Below are positions 7,696-15,570 of a stretch of 16,201 nt of DNA, piece by piece (positions within the stretch are counted from its first letter, which is position 1; every line of letters begins with the position of its first letter). This DNA comes from JBBQWR01 sp038210495. Its GTDB lineage: Bacteria > Planctomycetota > Planctomycetia > Pirellulales > DATAWG01. A program made the position numbers and the translations under genes. The stretch is taken from NCBI GenBank assembly GCA_038210495.1, contig JBBQWR010000075.1, positions 1 through 16,201 on the forward strand, read 5' to 3'. The notes under the pieces are model-generated. The model saw nothing but the letters and a program-made list of their open reading frames with translations, searched no databases and was not told where the DNA came from.

Positions 7696-9765
7696 TTAAT
7701 GGCCAGCGGAGCGGGTGGGCGGCGCATCGAATGCCGTCCAGACGCGGGCTCGCGCTCGGAGTTGACTGATATACGCTTCTTCCAAGTAGGCTCGTCGCTG
7801 AATGAGCACATCCTCCCGCACCAACTCGATCACGGTTTCCAGCGGCGCCGGTCCCGCATTGCGCCGCTCGAGGACTCGATAAACGTGATATCCGTCGGCG
7901 CCGGTAAAGATTGCGCTGATCGAGCCGACCGGCATCGAAAACAGGGATCGGGCCACATCCGCCGAATCGATGGTCTCGCGTCGCGTCCAATCCGATGTCT
8001 GGGCCTGAAGGGCCTGCAATCGCTGGCCGGCCGCGGCGGCTTGTCGAATTCCCAGCGCCCGATTGCGAGCATATTCGATCGCGAACTGGGCCTCGTCGCG
8101 GGTGGCGAAATTGTCTAGTTTGGCAACGATCTGCTCGTATCGGACTTCCGCCGGGCGCGGATATTTTGCTTGGGTGGCCACATAGCACGCTTGAAGTTGG
8201 TCTTGGGTGATCGTGTCGTCCACGCGAGTTTGGCCGCGAAGCCAAGCTCCGGCGATCGACGCTTCGTCCCCTTGCGAGGCATCGAATGCGGCCTGGGCAA
8301 CCTCGGGCGCCGCGCGGTGGGCTGCTTGACATATTAATTTACGGTCGATGACGGCCACGAGTTCGCGACGGATGAACGCCGGTCGCTCATGCAGCTTTTG
8401 CTCGACCGACATTTGCGGGCCGATCTGCGAAAGTTGGCGGTCGACCTCGGGCAGCACCTCGCTCTCGAACACGAGTTGCCCGTTGACCTCGGCCAACACC
8501 GCTCCGGATGTCCGCATGACGCTAATCGCAGGAGGGCTCGCGATTCGCAACTTCGACGGCTCGCTTCCGGCTGGCAGTGCTGCGGGCGAATTGACCGCCG
8601 GCGAATTGGGCGCCGGGGTGGGGGATTGAGCCGACGATGACGACGGCGCCTTGGCGAATCTCGCGGCTGGCTTTTGGGCCATTGCGGCCGGCGCCGCGAC
8701 GGGCGTTTGAATCGTGATTGTGCCTTGCGAGCTACCGCAACCGCAGTCACTGGATGCCTGGCCGCCGAATGTGCGAGTCTGAGTGATCGTGCCCGTGGGA
8801 TGGCTGGCCCGTTTTGCCGTGGGAACGCCCAGGAGCGAAGCGATCGCGGCCTCGGCGCTGTCCACCGCGCTTTCGCCGGCCGTGACCGGAGCGCCGGCGG
8901 CAGGGGCGGCGCCAGGACCTTCGGACGGACCTTCTTTAGGACCCTCGGTACTCGCCGGTGGCGGCGCATTGCCGCAACCGGCTAGTCCCAATCGCGCCTC
9001 GCGACGCACGCGAGCCGACGATTCGACATAGCAGCCCTTTTCCACTTTGTTGGCGATCTGATCGAGCTTCTTAAGCACCTTCGGGCTGCAGCAGCCTTTG
9101 GTCTTGCAGGTCGAGCAGGGCTTGCCCGAGTTCTCGCGAATCGCCTTGGCGGCTTCATACCGCACGGATTCGGTGCAGTCGTCCAGTGCGGCGAGTAAGG
9201 CGTCTTCCACGTTGGGATAGCAGCCGGCGCAACCGAGCGTGGCCAGGTAGCGAATCGCTTTGATCTTCTGCGGCGCCGCGTCTTCGTCGGCCTTGGCGCC
9301 GGCGGCGGCGGCTTCCGCCGGATTGGACGAGGCGGCCATCGACGGGTCGGTGATGGCCACGATCGCCGGTTTAGCTTCCAGCCCAGGAAAAACACTTCCG
9401 AGGCGATTACGAATTCGTTCGATGAGCCCACCGAGCAGTTTGAAGCCCCCCTTGAAACCCAGGAATTCCCAAAGCGTCAGATGCGGGCAGCATGGCTGCG
9501 CGGGCGTGGTCACATTCACGGTCGAGCCGCCGGCGGATGCCGTTGTCGCGGCGCCAGGCGTGCCAGCCGGCGCCCCGGGGGCGCCTGGCGCCCCAGGAAC
9601 GCCCCCAGCTCCGGGCGGAGCGCCCGGCGGAGAAGGGGGCGCGGTCGACGCACAACCTTGGGCAAACATGAGAACAGTCAACAGCGCGCAAACATAGCCC
9701 CGCCATCCAGCCGCGTGGAACCGCGGACGAACCTGCTTGCTTCGCGCTTGTAAGAAAAAATTCAT
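7696..9765 (-). CDS. HEAT-repeat and PpiC-type peptidyl-prolyl isomerase lipoprotein
   Basis: The product has 689 residues. A basic N-terminus and hydrophobic segment lead to FAQGC, with Cys38 a plausible but non-ideal lipobox cysteine, so it is probably a lipoprotein. Next comes a collagen-like Gly/Pro tract (about 46-74). Residues about 166-265 form HEAT-like helices studded with cysteine pairs (GCAGC, CSTCKTKGCC). A Pro/Ser/Ala linker follows, then a SurA-like segment (VLAEVNGQLVFESEVLP, about 425-530) and a parvulin domain (about 540-638) with LFSMPVGSISAIF and GYHVYRV. The first parvulin histidine position reads VRYEQIV, with Gln where His is usual. Parvulins isomerise X-Pro bonds and help outer-membrane or periplasmic folding; activity here is uncertain. 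I chose ATG at 9765, with GGAG 11 bases before it, over a GTG at 9777 that would overlap the GGAG. Confidence 0.82.
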   Translation of the reverse strand: MNFFLQARSKQVRPRFHAAGWRGYVCALLTVLMFAQGCASTAPPSPPGAPPGAGGVPGAPGAPGAPAGTPGAATTASAGGSTVNVTTPAQPCCPHLTLWEFLGFKGGFKLLGGLIERIRNRLGSVFPGLEAKPAIVAITDPSMAASSNPAEAAAAGAKADEDAAPQKIKAIRYLATLGCAGCYPNVEDALLAALDDCTESVRYEAAKAIRENSGKPCSTCKTKGCCSPKVLKKLDQIANKVEKGCYVESSARVRREARLGLAGCGNAPPPASTEGPKEGPSEGPGAAPAAGAPVTAGESAVDSAEAAIASLLGVPTAKRASHPTGTITQTRTFGGQASSDCGCGSSQGTITIQTPVAAPAAMAQKPAARFAKAPSSSSAQSPTPAPNSPAVNSPAALPAGSEPSKLRIASPPAISVMRTSGAVLAEVNGQLVFESEVLPEVDRQLSQIGPQMSVEQKLHERPAFIRRELVAVIDRKLICQAAHRAAPEVAQAAFDASQGDEASIAGAWLRGQTRVDDTITQDQLQACYVATQAKYPRPAEVRYEQIVAKLDNFATRDEAQFAIEYARNRALGIRQAAAAGQRLQALQAQTSDWTRRETIDSADVARSLFSMPVGSISAIFTGADGYHVYRVLERRNAGPAPLETVIELVREDVLIQRRAYLEEAYISQLRARARVWTAFDAPPTRSAGH

Positions 9766-9968
9766 GCTCAAGACCACTCCAGCCCGTTGGCCGTCACAAG
9801 CCGTAAAATCGTTACAGCCCGCGCAATCAACGGGGGTATCGGCAAGAAGAAACGCCGGCCTTGAGAATTTAGGCGAGATTTACCGCCGCTAGCACCGCCG
9901 GCAAGAAGATGGGTAGGCTAAGCCGCCAAGCGTAGTCGTCGCGCGCTGTGACAATGTTTCGCGGTTCT

Positions 9969-10217
9969 TTAATGGATCGACGCCGAAACGATTATCGAGA
10001 TCCCCAGGATCATCGCGGCAATGATGATCGCGAGGGCAATGTTCTGATCTTCTTCGATCTCCTTTCGCACGCTGAGGGGGACGTGCTTGATGATCTTGAT
10101 CACGACAATAAACGCGACGCCAAACAGCGCCAGGCCGATCATGCTAAAAATTAGCGCTGCGACCACTTGTTCGGCCAACACCCGGCCGGTTGTCTCCGCT
10201 GCGAGCAGTAACGACAT
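9969..10217 (-). CDS. DUF350 (UPF0719-type) small membrane protein
   Basis: The product has 82 residues and two hydrophobic segments (about 20-43 and 59-81) separated by a charged loop, HVPLSVRKEIEEDQN, the pattern of the DUF350 family. It is an inner-membrane protein of unknown function; family members often sit beside DUF4178 genes. A longer in-frame reading starting at 10475 is rejected because the extra residues come from a neighbouring gene read in another frame. Of two adjacent ATG codons, the one at 10217 has GGAGG with 6 bases between. The A of this ATG is also the last base of the preceding gene's TGA stop (TGATG), so translation of the two is probably coupled. It is one standard-length DUF350 unit; larger relatives carry more membrane segments. 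Confidence 0.85.
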   Translation of the reverse strand: MSLLLAAETTGRVLAEQVVAALIFSMIGLALFGVAFIVVIKIIKHVPLSVRKEIEEDQNIALAIIIAAMILGISIIVSASIH

Positions 10218-10429
10218 CATTTGCCTCCATGAAATCCTGAGTGCCAAAAATGGAAAGATCGATACCCGCCGGGCGATTGACGCATGTTGCCGTTGCCCCC
10301 ATTGGGTCCAACGGCGCCGGCGGGCAACCGCTGCTGCGCGGGCGTCGTATATTCCCAGCCGCTGAGCGTGGCGCCCATGAAGCCGGCTAAGATCAGCGCA
10401 CCGAAGCCGGCGTAAAGTTTTGCGAACAT
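10217..10429 (-). CDS. Small membrane protein with aromatic/His/Gly-rich tail, coupled to DUF350
   Basis: The product has 70 residues. MFAKLYAGFGALILAGFMGATLSGWEY is too short for a long export domain but forms one membrane segment or uncleaved signal. The tail is Gly/Asn-rich, then SPGGYRSFHFWHSGFHGGK, with three His and several aromatic residues. I do not recognise a named family. The tail looks constrained, and I recall similar endings in proteins beside DUF350 genes, but cannot verify this. ATG at 10429 was chosen because it begins the membrane segment; a TTG at 10495 would add 22 residues. No clear ribosome site precedes the ATG. It lies 73 bases after the DUF4178 gene and its stop overlaps the DUF350 start, so it is probably the middle gene of a three-gene operon. 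Confidence 0.75.
   Translation of the reverse strand: MFAKLYAGFGALILAGFMGATLSGWEYTTPAQQRLPAGAVGPNGGNGNMRQSPGGYRSFHFWHSGFHGGK
10224..10228 (-). promoter_or_regulatory. Ribosome binding site GGAGG for the DUF350 gene
   Basis: GGAGG on the minus strand is 3 bases from the ATG at 10220 and 6 from the ATG at 10217. The spacing favours the second ATG, which is also the one that overlaps the upstream TGA. The site lies inside the last codons of the 70-residue gene. Confidence 0.7.
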
Positions 10430-10478
10430 GATGGAAATGACATTGAAATTGTGATTGTTTAAAAGCAAACAGCACGGC

Positions 10479-10493
10479 GCGGCAGGATGCCGC
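10479..10493. terminator. Short hairpin after the DUF4178 gene
   Basis: GCGGCA (10479-10484) and TGCCGC (10488-10493) are perfect inverted arms with a 3-base loop, beginning 9 bases past the DUF4178 stop codon. On the minus strand a T-rich stretch follows only about 15 bases later, so it may be an attenuator or mRNA-stability hairpin rather than a full terminator. Confidence 0.35.
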
Positions 10494-10502
10494 AACTATG
10501 TA

Positions 10503-12611
10503 TTACGAACCGTAGGGGCTGAACTCGCTTTCTTCCCAGCGGCTCTTTTCGAACCGGTAGTGCGCGATGGCCACGATAATAGGCACGATCGAAATGAGCA
10601 AAATCACGGATAACAAATACAAGAACCGGGGGCCGATCTCATCGATCCGCACGCGCATCGATATCGGCCGATCAGAGCGCTTCCAGAGCGATTCCAGCCG
10701 CAATGTATATTTCCCCGACGGTAGCGCCGTGAGATAGGCGTCGTTGGACGTGTTTCCCTCGCTCCACAGTCCGTCGGAGTCGCTGCCGTGATAGTACTCG
10801 AGTTCGACCGTGAACGGTTGGTCCAGACCCGTCTCTTCGTTGAACAGGTCGCCTTCGACGGCGAGCCACGAGTTGTCGATTGAGGCGTCGATCTGAATTC
10901 GCAGGCCGCGATGCCCATCAATCGCGATCGTTTGGGGCTCGAACTGGATATTGGTCGATTGACCGGCGGTATCCGCCGCTGAATTCTCATTCGCCGGATT
11001 TGTTTCGGCGGGAATCGCGCTGATTTCGTCGGTCGAGGGGGCGCCGTCGGCCGACGCCGGTCTCGTTTCATCGGCAACGGCGGTTGGCTTGATGCCGGCC
11101 GAGGGGACGAGCGAATAGGTCTTATCGACCAGATTGTGCGTCGGCCGGATTAGCGACAGCATGAAGAACGAGATCATGGCCGCGGCGAGCAGGGCGCCCC
11201 AAACCGGATAGACGCCCGAGTAGGAAAACGGCTGATTCGGGGCAATGCCTTGCTGGGGCGGAAGCGGCGGGAGCTTGAATGCGGCCGCGACGGTTTCGGG
11301 CGTGAGATAATCGCCGCGTGACCAATTTACTTCGCCGCGAGCGCGCAGCAGTTGGGCGGCGATTTGTGCCGCCGCCGGATAGTCGGGCGCCGCGCTTGCC
11401 GTGTCGCCGATGACAAACGTCGTCTCGCGCGACAGGCTTTGCGGCGCGTGGACATAGTCGTCCGCCACCGCCTGTTCGCCGACATGCACTTTCCAATAAA
11501 ATTCGCCCGACACGTAATCGACCAGGGCCGTGGCCGATTGAAACAGGCGAAAATGCTTGCCGCCGTAACTAGCGATGCGGCCTTGAACATCGACCTCGCC
11601 GGCCGGAACGTTCGAGACGAAGCTCCATTGATGGTCGCTCTCCACCAGCCAGCGAAAGCCGAGGCCCGCGCCATACAGCAGATATTCGTTCCAATAATAG
11701 TCGATCCGTTCGATCGTGACGTGACGAACGACGAACCCAATCGTCGTATATGATTTGCCATCGAGGGCGCCGACGGCGCCCAACGGAATCGAAGGCTTGA
11801 ACTTGCCCGGTTTGAGCGCCTCCAAAAATTGCAGCTTGCCGCGCGTGCAATCCAGCAGCGAATTGCAATAGGGACAAGCAACCCGCTCGGTTACGTCAGG
11901 CGCCTTAAGATCGAGGGCCCCGCCGCACTGCGGACAGTTCACCTGCAGGGCGCCAACGTGCGTCGGCTCGCGCTCGTCGGCCACTTTAAGTGAAATGCCC
12001 AGCGCGTCGAGCGTGACCTCCTCGCCCAAATACACCAGCGGCTCATCGCCGCTGTAGTCGAGCGTCGCGAATTTCCCGCTCTGACCCGTGAGATCGATAT
12101 AGCGCAGCGATTCGCCGGGAGTCAGCTTGAAGGGAATCTCTCCCTCGGCGGATTTGGCTTTCGCCTCGCCGATCTCGCCGACCACCAGCACGCCGACGCC
12201 GGGAATCGTGAACCGATGCCCGAGTTCCGTGGAGTCCCAGGGCGGCAGCGCCGCGCTGGGGGGCAAGTGACGCGCGAAGGTGATGTACGTGCGTCCCTGA
12301 GCCTCCGCGATCCAGCCCCAGCGGTCGCCGGGAAAGCTGGCGTACCATTCGTCCCACAGACCGCCGGCCTCGTGAGCGAATTGGGCTCGGCCGGTCAACT
12401 CGAACTGGGCGCCCTTGTACTTGCCCTTCGTTCCGACGGAAAGTGGCGAGCCAGTATCCGCGAGCGCCGCGACTTTGCCGAGGTCTTCGAGCGATCGATC
12501 GCCTCGGGCGACGACCGAGCGGCAATTCGGACAAACGACAACGATCGACGACCCGATCGCAAATCGGATCGGCGCGCCGCAAGCCGGACAATTCGCCTCG
12601 ACAGGGCTCAC
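10503..12611 (-). CDS. Tandem zinc-ribbon/DUF4178 membrane protein
   Basis: The product has 702 residues. It contains two similar modules: a zinc ribbon (CPACG and CPNC, Cys 8, 11, 27, 30) followed by a DUF4178 domain (about 55-210), then a second zinc ribbon (CPQCG and CPYC, Cys 226, 229, 246, 249) followed by another DUF4178 domain (about 280-400, with YTTIGFVVRH, DYYWNEYLLY, GFRWLVE and GEFYWKV). Membrane segments at about 468-488 and 664-684 enclose a Ser/Ala/Thr-rich, then beta-rich region that is probably outside the membrane. Both ribbons should be cytoplasmic. DUF4178 has no known reaction; such genes commonly neighbour DUF350 genes, as here. The start is GTG at 12611: an in-frame TAG lies directly before it, and the first ribbon begins at residue 8. 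No clear ribosome site is visible. Confidence 0.85.
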   Translation of the reverse strand: MSPVEANCPACGAPIRFAIGSSIVVVCPNCRSVVARGDRSLEDLGKVAALADTGSPLSVGTKGKYKGAQFELTGRAQFAHEAGGLWDEWYASFPGDRWGWIAEAQGRTYITFARHLPPSAALPPWDSTELGHRFTIPGVGVLVVGEIGEAKAKSAEGEIPFKLTPGESLRYIDLTGQSGKFATLDYSGDEPLVYLGEEVTLDALGISLKVADEREPTHVGALQVNCPQCGGALDLKAPDVTERVACPYCNSLLDCTRGKLQFLEALKPGKFKPSIPLGAVGALDGKSYTTIGFVVRHVTIERIDYYWNEYLLYGAGLGFRWLVESDHQWSFVSNVPAGEVDVQGRIASYGGKHFRLFQSATALVDYVSGEFYWKVHVGEQAVADDYVHAPQSLSRETTFVIGDTASAAPDYPAAAQIAAQLLRARGEVNWSRGDYLTPETVAAAFKLPPLPPQQGIAPNQPFSYSGVYPVWGALLAAAMISFFMLSLIRPTHNLVDKTYSLVPSAGIKPTAVADETRPASADGAPSTDEISAIPAETNPANENSAADTAGQSTNIQFEPQTIAIDGHRGLRIQIDASIDNSWLAVEGDLFNEETGLDQPFTVELEYYHGSDSDGLWSEGNTSNDAYLTALPSGKYTLRLESLWKRSDRPISMRVRIDEIGPRFLYLLSVILLISIVPIIVAIAHYRFEKSRWEESEFSPYGS

Positions 12612-12698
12612 CTAAGTCGCACTCATTGGGAGCGAGGGGAATGCGCCACAAAACATCGGTGGCGCCAGTATGGCGTTTTTCAGCGTAGCCGCCAATGG

Positions 12699-12712
12699 CC
12701 GCCTGCAGGCGG
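12699..12712. promoter_or_regulatory. 14-bp perfect palindrome CCGCCTGCAGGCGG
   Basis: The palindrome lies 87 bases before the DUF4178 start and just downstream of a possible -10 hexamer. That position would suit an operator or a leader hairpin. No regulator is encoded nearby, so the role is unknown. Confidence 0.35.
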
Positions 12713-12715
12713 AAA

Positions 12716-12746
12716 AGTATACCAACCCGAAGCGTTAGCGAGGCAA
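12716..12746 (-). promoter_or_regulatory. Possible weak promoter of the DUF4178 operon
   Basis: On the minus strand TTGCCT (12746-12741) is followed after 19 bases by TATACT (12721-12716). The -10 hexamer is close to consensus, but the spacer is long and the -35 weak, and part of it lies in a repeat arm. It is the best match I found upstream of the DUF4178 gene. Confidence 0.25.
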
Positions 12747-12810
12747 TGATCGAAGCGCCAGCGAGATAATGCCGGTGAACGACCACCAATCCTCGCTTAC
12801 GCTTCGGGTT
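12724..12810. repeat. Three-copy CCGAAGCG/TAGCGAGG inverted and direct repeat
   Basis: AACCCGAAGCGTTAGCGAGG (12724-12743) is an inverted copy of CCTCGCTTACGCTTCGGGTT (12791-12810), matching at 19 of 20 positions. A degraded direct copy, CGAAGCGCCAGCGAG (12751-12765), matches the first copy at 13 of 15 positions. The arms are 47 bases apart. I recall this motif as a widespread intergenic repeat in planctomycetes. Here it separates the DUF1501 gene's end from the DUF4178 gene's promoter region and may end DUF1501 transcription. Confidence 0.8.
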
Positions 12811-12831
12811 AGCACGCTCCTGGCCGGGCGT

Positions 12832-14088
12832 TTAGGTTTTGAACAATTCGATCGGCTTGAACTCGCCGCCGAGGACCTGCTTGCTCGATACGCCGAGCCA
12901 CTCGTTGAGCAGCGTCGCGTAGACCTGGCGAAAATCGGTGTGGTGCTTCAGCTTGTCCATGAACAGATCGCTCAGGCTGGGATGGGCGCCGATCGGGCCG
13001 GCCTTCACCTTGCCGCCGATCAAGAACATGGGCGCCGCCGAGCCGTGGTCCGTGCCTTGGCTTTGATTCTCTTTCGCCCTGCGACCAAACTCGGAGAACG
13101 TCATCAGCAGCATCCGGTCGCGATGTCCGCGGGCCGACATGTCTTTGAAAAACGCCGTGCAGGCGTCCGACAGCTCGCGGAGCAGGTTGGCGTGCGTCGT
13201 AAGCTGGTTGGCGTGCGTGTCGAAGTTGCCATGCGTTACATAGAACACGCGGGCGCCCAGATCGGCTTCGATCAATTGCGCGACGAGTTTCAAGCGATTG
13301 GCCAAGGGGTTGTTGGGATACGGGACCTTGGGGACGTAATTCTGCGATAGATCGCGCAGCCGCCGACTGTTCGCGTAGGTGTTCACGGCCGTATGACGCA
13401 CGAAATCCAAAAGGCCCGTTTGGGCCCCCATCGCGGCGGCATGAGCCGATCGCTGCGCGTCGCGCTCGATGAACTGCTGCTGCCGCTGATGGTCGGCCGC
13501 GCTGGCGGCCAGGGTTTGCAGTTGGAATTGTTTCAAATCGCCGATCGAGGGAACCTTGGCCGGCGCCCCGGCGAGCGCCAGCCAACTTTGTTCGTTAGTG
13601 GCCGCGACATGAAACGCCGGGCTGGCGGGAATGTGGGCGAGCGTCTTGCCCAGCCAGCCCTCGGTGAGATCCTCGGCGGTGCTGCCGGTCTGCCAAATAT
13701 CCATCGAGCGAAAGTGCGATTCGTTCGGATTGGGGTAGCCCACGCCTTGCACGATCGCCAAGGCGCGATCATTGAGGAGTTCGTCGAAACCGCTCAGCGA
13801 TGGATGCAGGCCGAGCGAGTCGTTCACTTTCTTAAGCTGGCTTTTCGGGATCTGCAAATCGCGGCGGAGTTTCGGATATTCGGCGTCGGCATAGGGGACG
13901 ACCGTGTTGAGGCCATCGTTGCCGCCGGTCAATTGCACGACGACGAGCACCGTTTCTTTCGCGCCGGGGGCCGAGGTCGGCGCGGCGGCTAGGGCCGTGC
14001 GGCTGAGGAAGGCAGGGGCCGTGTGCCCCCAGGCGATCACGCTGGATGTGGCGACTCCGGCTTGGATGAATTGGCGTCGATTGAACAT
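12832..14088 (-). CDS. DUF1501 family protein
   Basis: The product has 418 residues and belongs to DUF1501, an alkaline-phosphatase/sulfatase-like fold common in planctomycetes. The N-terminus NRRQFIQAG followed by a hydrophobic, Ala-rich stretch is a Tat-like signal with a probable cleavage site near residues 34-36. Conserved motifs are LTGGNDGLNTVVPY (53-66), ESHFRSMDIWQTG (123-135), THGNFDTH (285-292), TFSEFGRR (330-337) and GTDHGSAAPM (345-354); their Asp, His and Glu residues suggest metal binding. The substrate is not known. The ATG at 14088 is preceded by GAGG with 5 bases between. It lies 52 bases downstream of the DUF1800 gene, the usual arrangement of this pair. Confidence 0.93.
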   Translation of the reverse strand: MFNRRQFIQAGVATSSVIAWGHTAPAFLSRTALAAAPTSAPGAKETVLVVVQLTGGNDGLNTVVPYADAEYPKLRRDLQIPKSQLKKVNDSLGLHPSLSGFDELLNDRALAIVQGVGYPNPNESHFRSMDIWQTGSTAEDLTEGWLGKTLAHIPASPAFHVAATNEQSWLALAGAPAKVPSIGDLKQFQLQTLAASAADHQRQQQFIERDAQRSAHAAAMGAQTGLLDFVRHTAVNTYANSRRLRDLSQNYVPKVPYPNNPLANRLKLVAQLIEADLGARVFYVTHGNFDTHANQLTTHANLLRELSDACTAFFKDMSARGHRDRMLLMTFSEFGRRAKENQSQGTDHGSAAPMFLIGGKVKAGPIGAHPSLSDLFMDKLKHHTDFRQVYATLLNEWLGVSSKQVLGGEFKPIELFKT

Positions 14089-14111
14089 AGTGACCTCGGG
14101 ACGTGGCGGAG

Positions 14112-14129
14112 CGCGTCGCGAGCGACGCG
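14112..14129. repeat. 8-bp hairpin CGCGTCGC/GCGACGCG between DUF1800 and DUF1501
   Basis: The arms 14112-14119 and 14122-14129 are perfect inverted copies around GA. The core TCGCGAGCGA is shared with the hairpin at 7669-7680. The hairpin lies between the two genes of the pair, where it could set their relative expression or be a spread repeat. Confidence 0.6.
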
Positions 14130-14140
14130 GCCAAGGTTTA

Positions 14141-15550
14141 TTAATTGAGTTGGAATTCGGCTTGCGTTAGCAGGAGATGGCAGGCGGCGCGGAGACGATG
14201 ATCTTCCTTGTCCCGCTCGCTCCAGTAGGGCGGATACGATTGTTTGTGCGCCTCGGCTAGATATTGCGCCAAGCCGATCCGGGCGTCGTCCGTCGCATCG
14301 TTCTGCAAGAACAATTTCATAAAAAAGTCGACGATCTCCTCGTCGGCCCGTTTGTCGTGCTTATGCAAGAGCGCCGCCGGGTCGGTCCGCCGGCCGAAGC
14401 GATTGTCTTCGGTCGAGGTAATGGCCAGCGCCAAATTGTGCCGTAGCAGCAGCGTCGTCGAGTTGATCCACGTCGGCCCGCCGTCCCAGCCCTTGACCGA
14501 CGGGGGGGCAAACAGCCGCTGGCCCAACCCCTCCAATGCCTCGGCCAGTGGCAGCGAGCCGACGTGTCCTTCGAGCGCTCGGACGATGCCCACCGCAAAA
14601 TCGACCGGCGATTTGATCTGGGCTCGATACGCATGAGGCGTGAAAAACAGATTCGATCTCAATATCGTTTCGACGACGCCTCGCAGATCGTAGTCGCTGT
14701 CGCGAAGCTGTTTGGCGAGCGGATCGAGCAGAGGCTTGGAGGGCGAAAGCGTATCGCTGATGAAAAACCGAAACAGCTTGCTCGCGATGAAATACGGCGC
14801 CGCGTCTTGCTCTAGGCAAATCCGCACGATATCTTCGCCCCCCCAGGGGCCGGTCTTGCCGAGAAATGTCTTCGATCCTCCATCGTGCTGGCCCTGGTCG
14901 ATAGAGAATTTGCCGTATCGCGTTTCCCAACCGGTGAACGCCCGGGCGCCTTCGCGAACGTCTTGCTCGGTGTAATGGCCGATCCCCAGACAGAACAGTT
15001 CCATGAGTTCCCGCGCGTAGTTCTCGTTCGCTTGGCCCTTGCGGTTGGCGACAGTATCGAGCCAGATCATCATGGCCGCGTCTTTGGTCATCTCCTGGAG
15101 CAGATTGCGGAAGCTGCCCAGCGAGTGGCGTCGGATCAATTCGTTCTGAGCGAGCATCAGTGGCGTGCTCCGCACTTTGGCGTTGCTCGTGGCGAAGTGA
15201 TTGTGCCAAAACAGCGTGAGCCGTTCTTGAAGCGGAAATGGCGTTTGCAAAATGCGAAAAATCCACCACGCGCGAAGCTGCTCTTCGCTGCCGGCGTCGA
15301 GCGAGGCGGCCATGTCGGACATTAGCTTGTCGAACTCGGCCAAGCCGGCGCCGCCATTGAGAACACCATGAATGGCCTTCTCCGGGCCGTCCGCGAACGT
15401 GCGATCGAGGTCCGCCATGCTCGCGCCGAAGCCGGCGCGGCGATGGAGGTGCCCCGCCTTTTGTAGGGTCCAGGGATTTGAGGCGTCAGGGCGATAGGGC
15501 TGCCAAGCCCAAGTCGGATCGATCGCGGTCGGGGCGGTTGAATCGGTCAT
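14141..15550 (-). CDS. DUF1800 family protein
   Basis: The product has 469 residues, a full-length member of DUF1800. Motifs: HLHRRAGFGAS (34-44), LTLFWHNHFATS (111-122), MIWLDTVANRKGQANENYA (161-179), ELMELFCLGIGHYTEQDV (181-198), ARAFTGW (202-208), PPSVKGWDGGPTWINSTTLL near 335-355. The biochemical role is unknown; the gene is normally followed by DUF1501, as here. I start it at ATG 15550. A longer reading from 15892 is in frame, but its extra 114 residues come from the neighbouring gene read in another frame. No signal peptide is evident, whereas DUF1501 has one. The ribosome site is weak. Confidence 0.93.
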   Translation of the reverse strand: MTDSTAPTAIDPTWAWQPYRPDASNPWTLQKAGHLHRRAGFGASMADLDRTFADGPEKAIHGVLNGGAGLAEFDKLMSDMAASLDAGSEEQLRAWWIFRILQTPFPLQERLTLFWHNHFATSNAKVRSTPLMLAQNELIRRHSLGSFRNLLQEMTKDAAMMIWLDTVANRKGQANENYARELMELFCLGIGHYTEQDVREGARAFTGWETRYGKFSIDQGQHDGGSKTFLGKTGPWGGEDIVRICLEQDAAPYFIASKLFRFFISDTLSPSKPLLDPLAKQLRDSDYDLRGVVETILRSNLFFTPHAYRAQIKSPVDFAVGIVRALEGHVGSLPLAEALEGLGQRLFAPPSVKGWDGGPTWINSTTLLLRHNLALAITSTEDNRFGRRTDPAALLHKHDKRADEEIVDFFMKLFLQNDATDDARIGLAQYLAEAHKQSYPPYWSERDKEDHRLRAACHLLLTQAEFQLN

Positions 15551-15570
15551 GGCGGCGCCTGAAATCGGAA

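Noticed and set aside
9546..9630. GC-rich tandem repeat in the lipoprotein gene as an independent element
   Set aside because: It encodes the collagen-like Gly/Pro tract in frame and is explained by the protein.
9766..9968. Possible promoter or terminator between DUF350 and the PpiC lipoprotein gene
   Set aside because: Only weak hexamer matches and no convincing hairpin were found; the DNA looks unstructured.
9948..10154. Plus-strand 68-residue Asp/Arg-rich open frame
   Set aside because: It is the antisense shadow of the DUF350 gene.
10218..10475. 168-residue version of the DUF350 gene
   Set aside because: The first 86 residues are basic, low-complexity and overlap the 70-residue gene out of frame; the ribosome site points to ATG 10217.
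12661..12680. Plus-strand terminator-like hairpin CGCCA/TGGCG followed by TTTTT
   Set aside because: The stem is only 5 bp and no plus-strand gene lies upstream of it.
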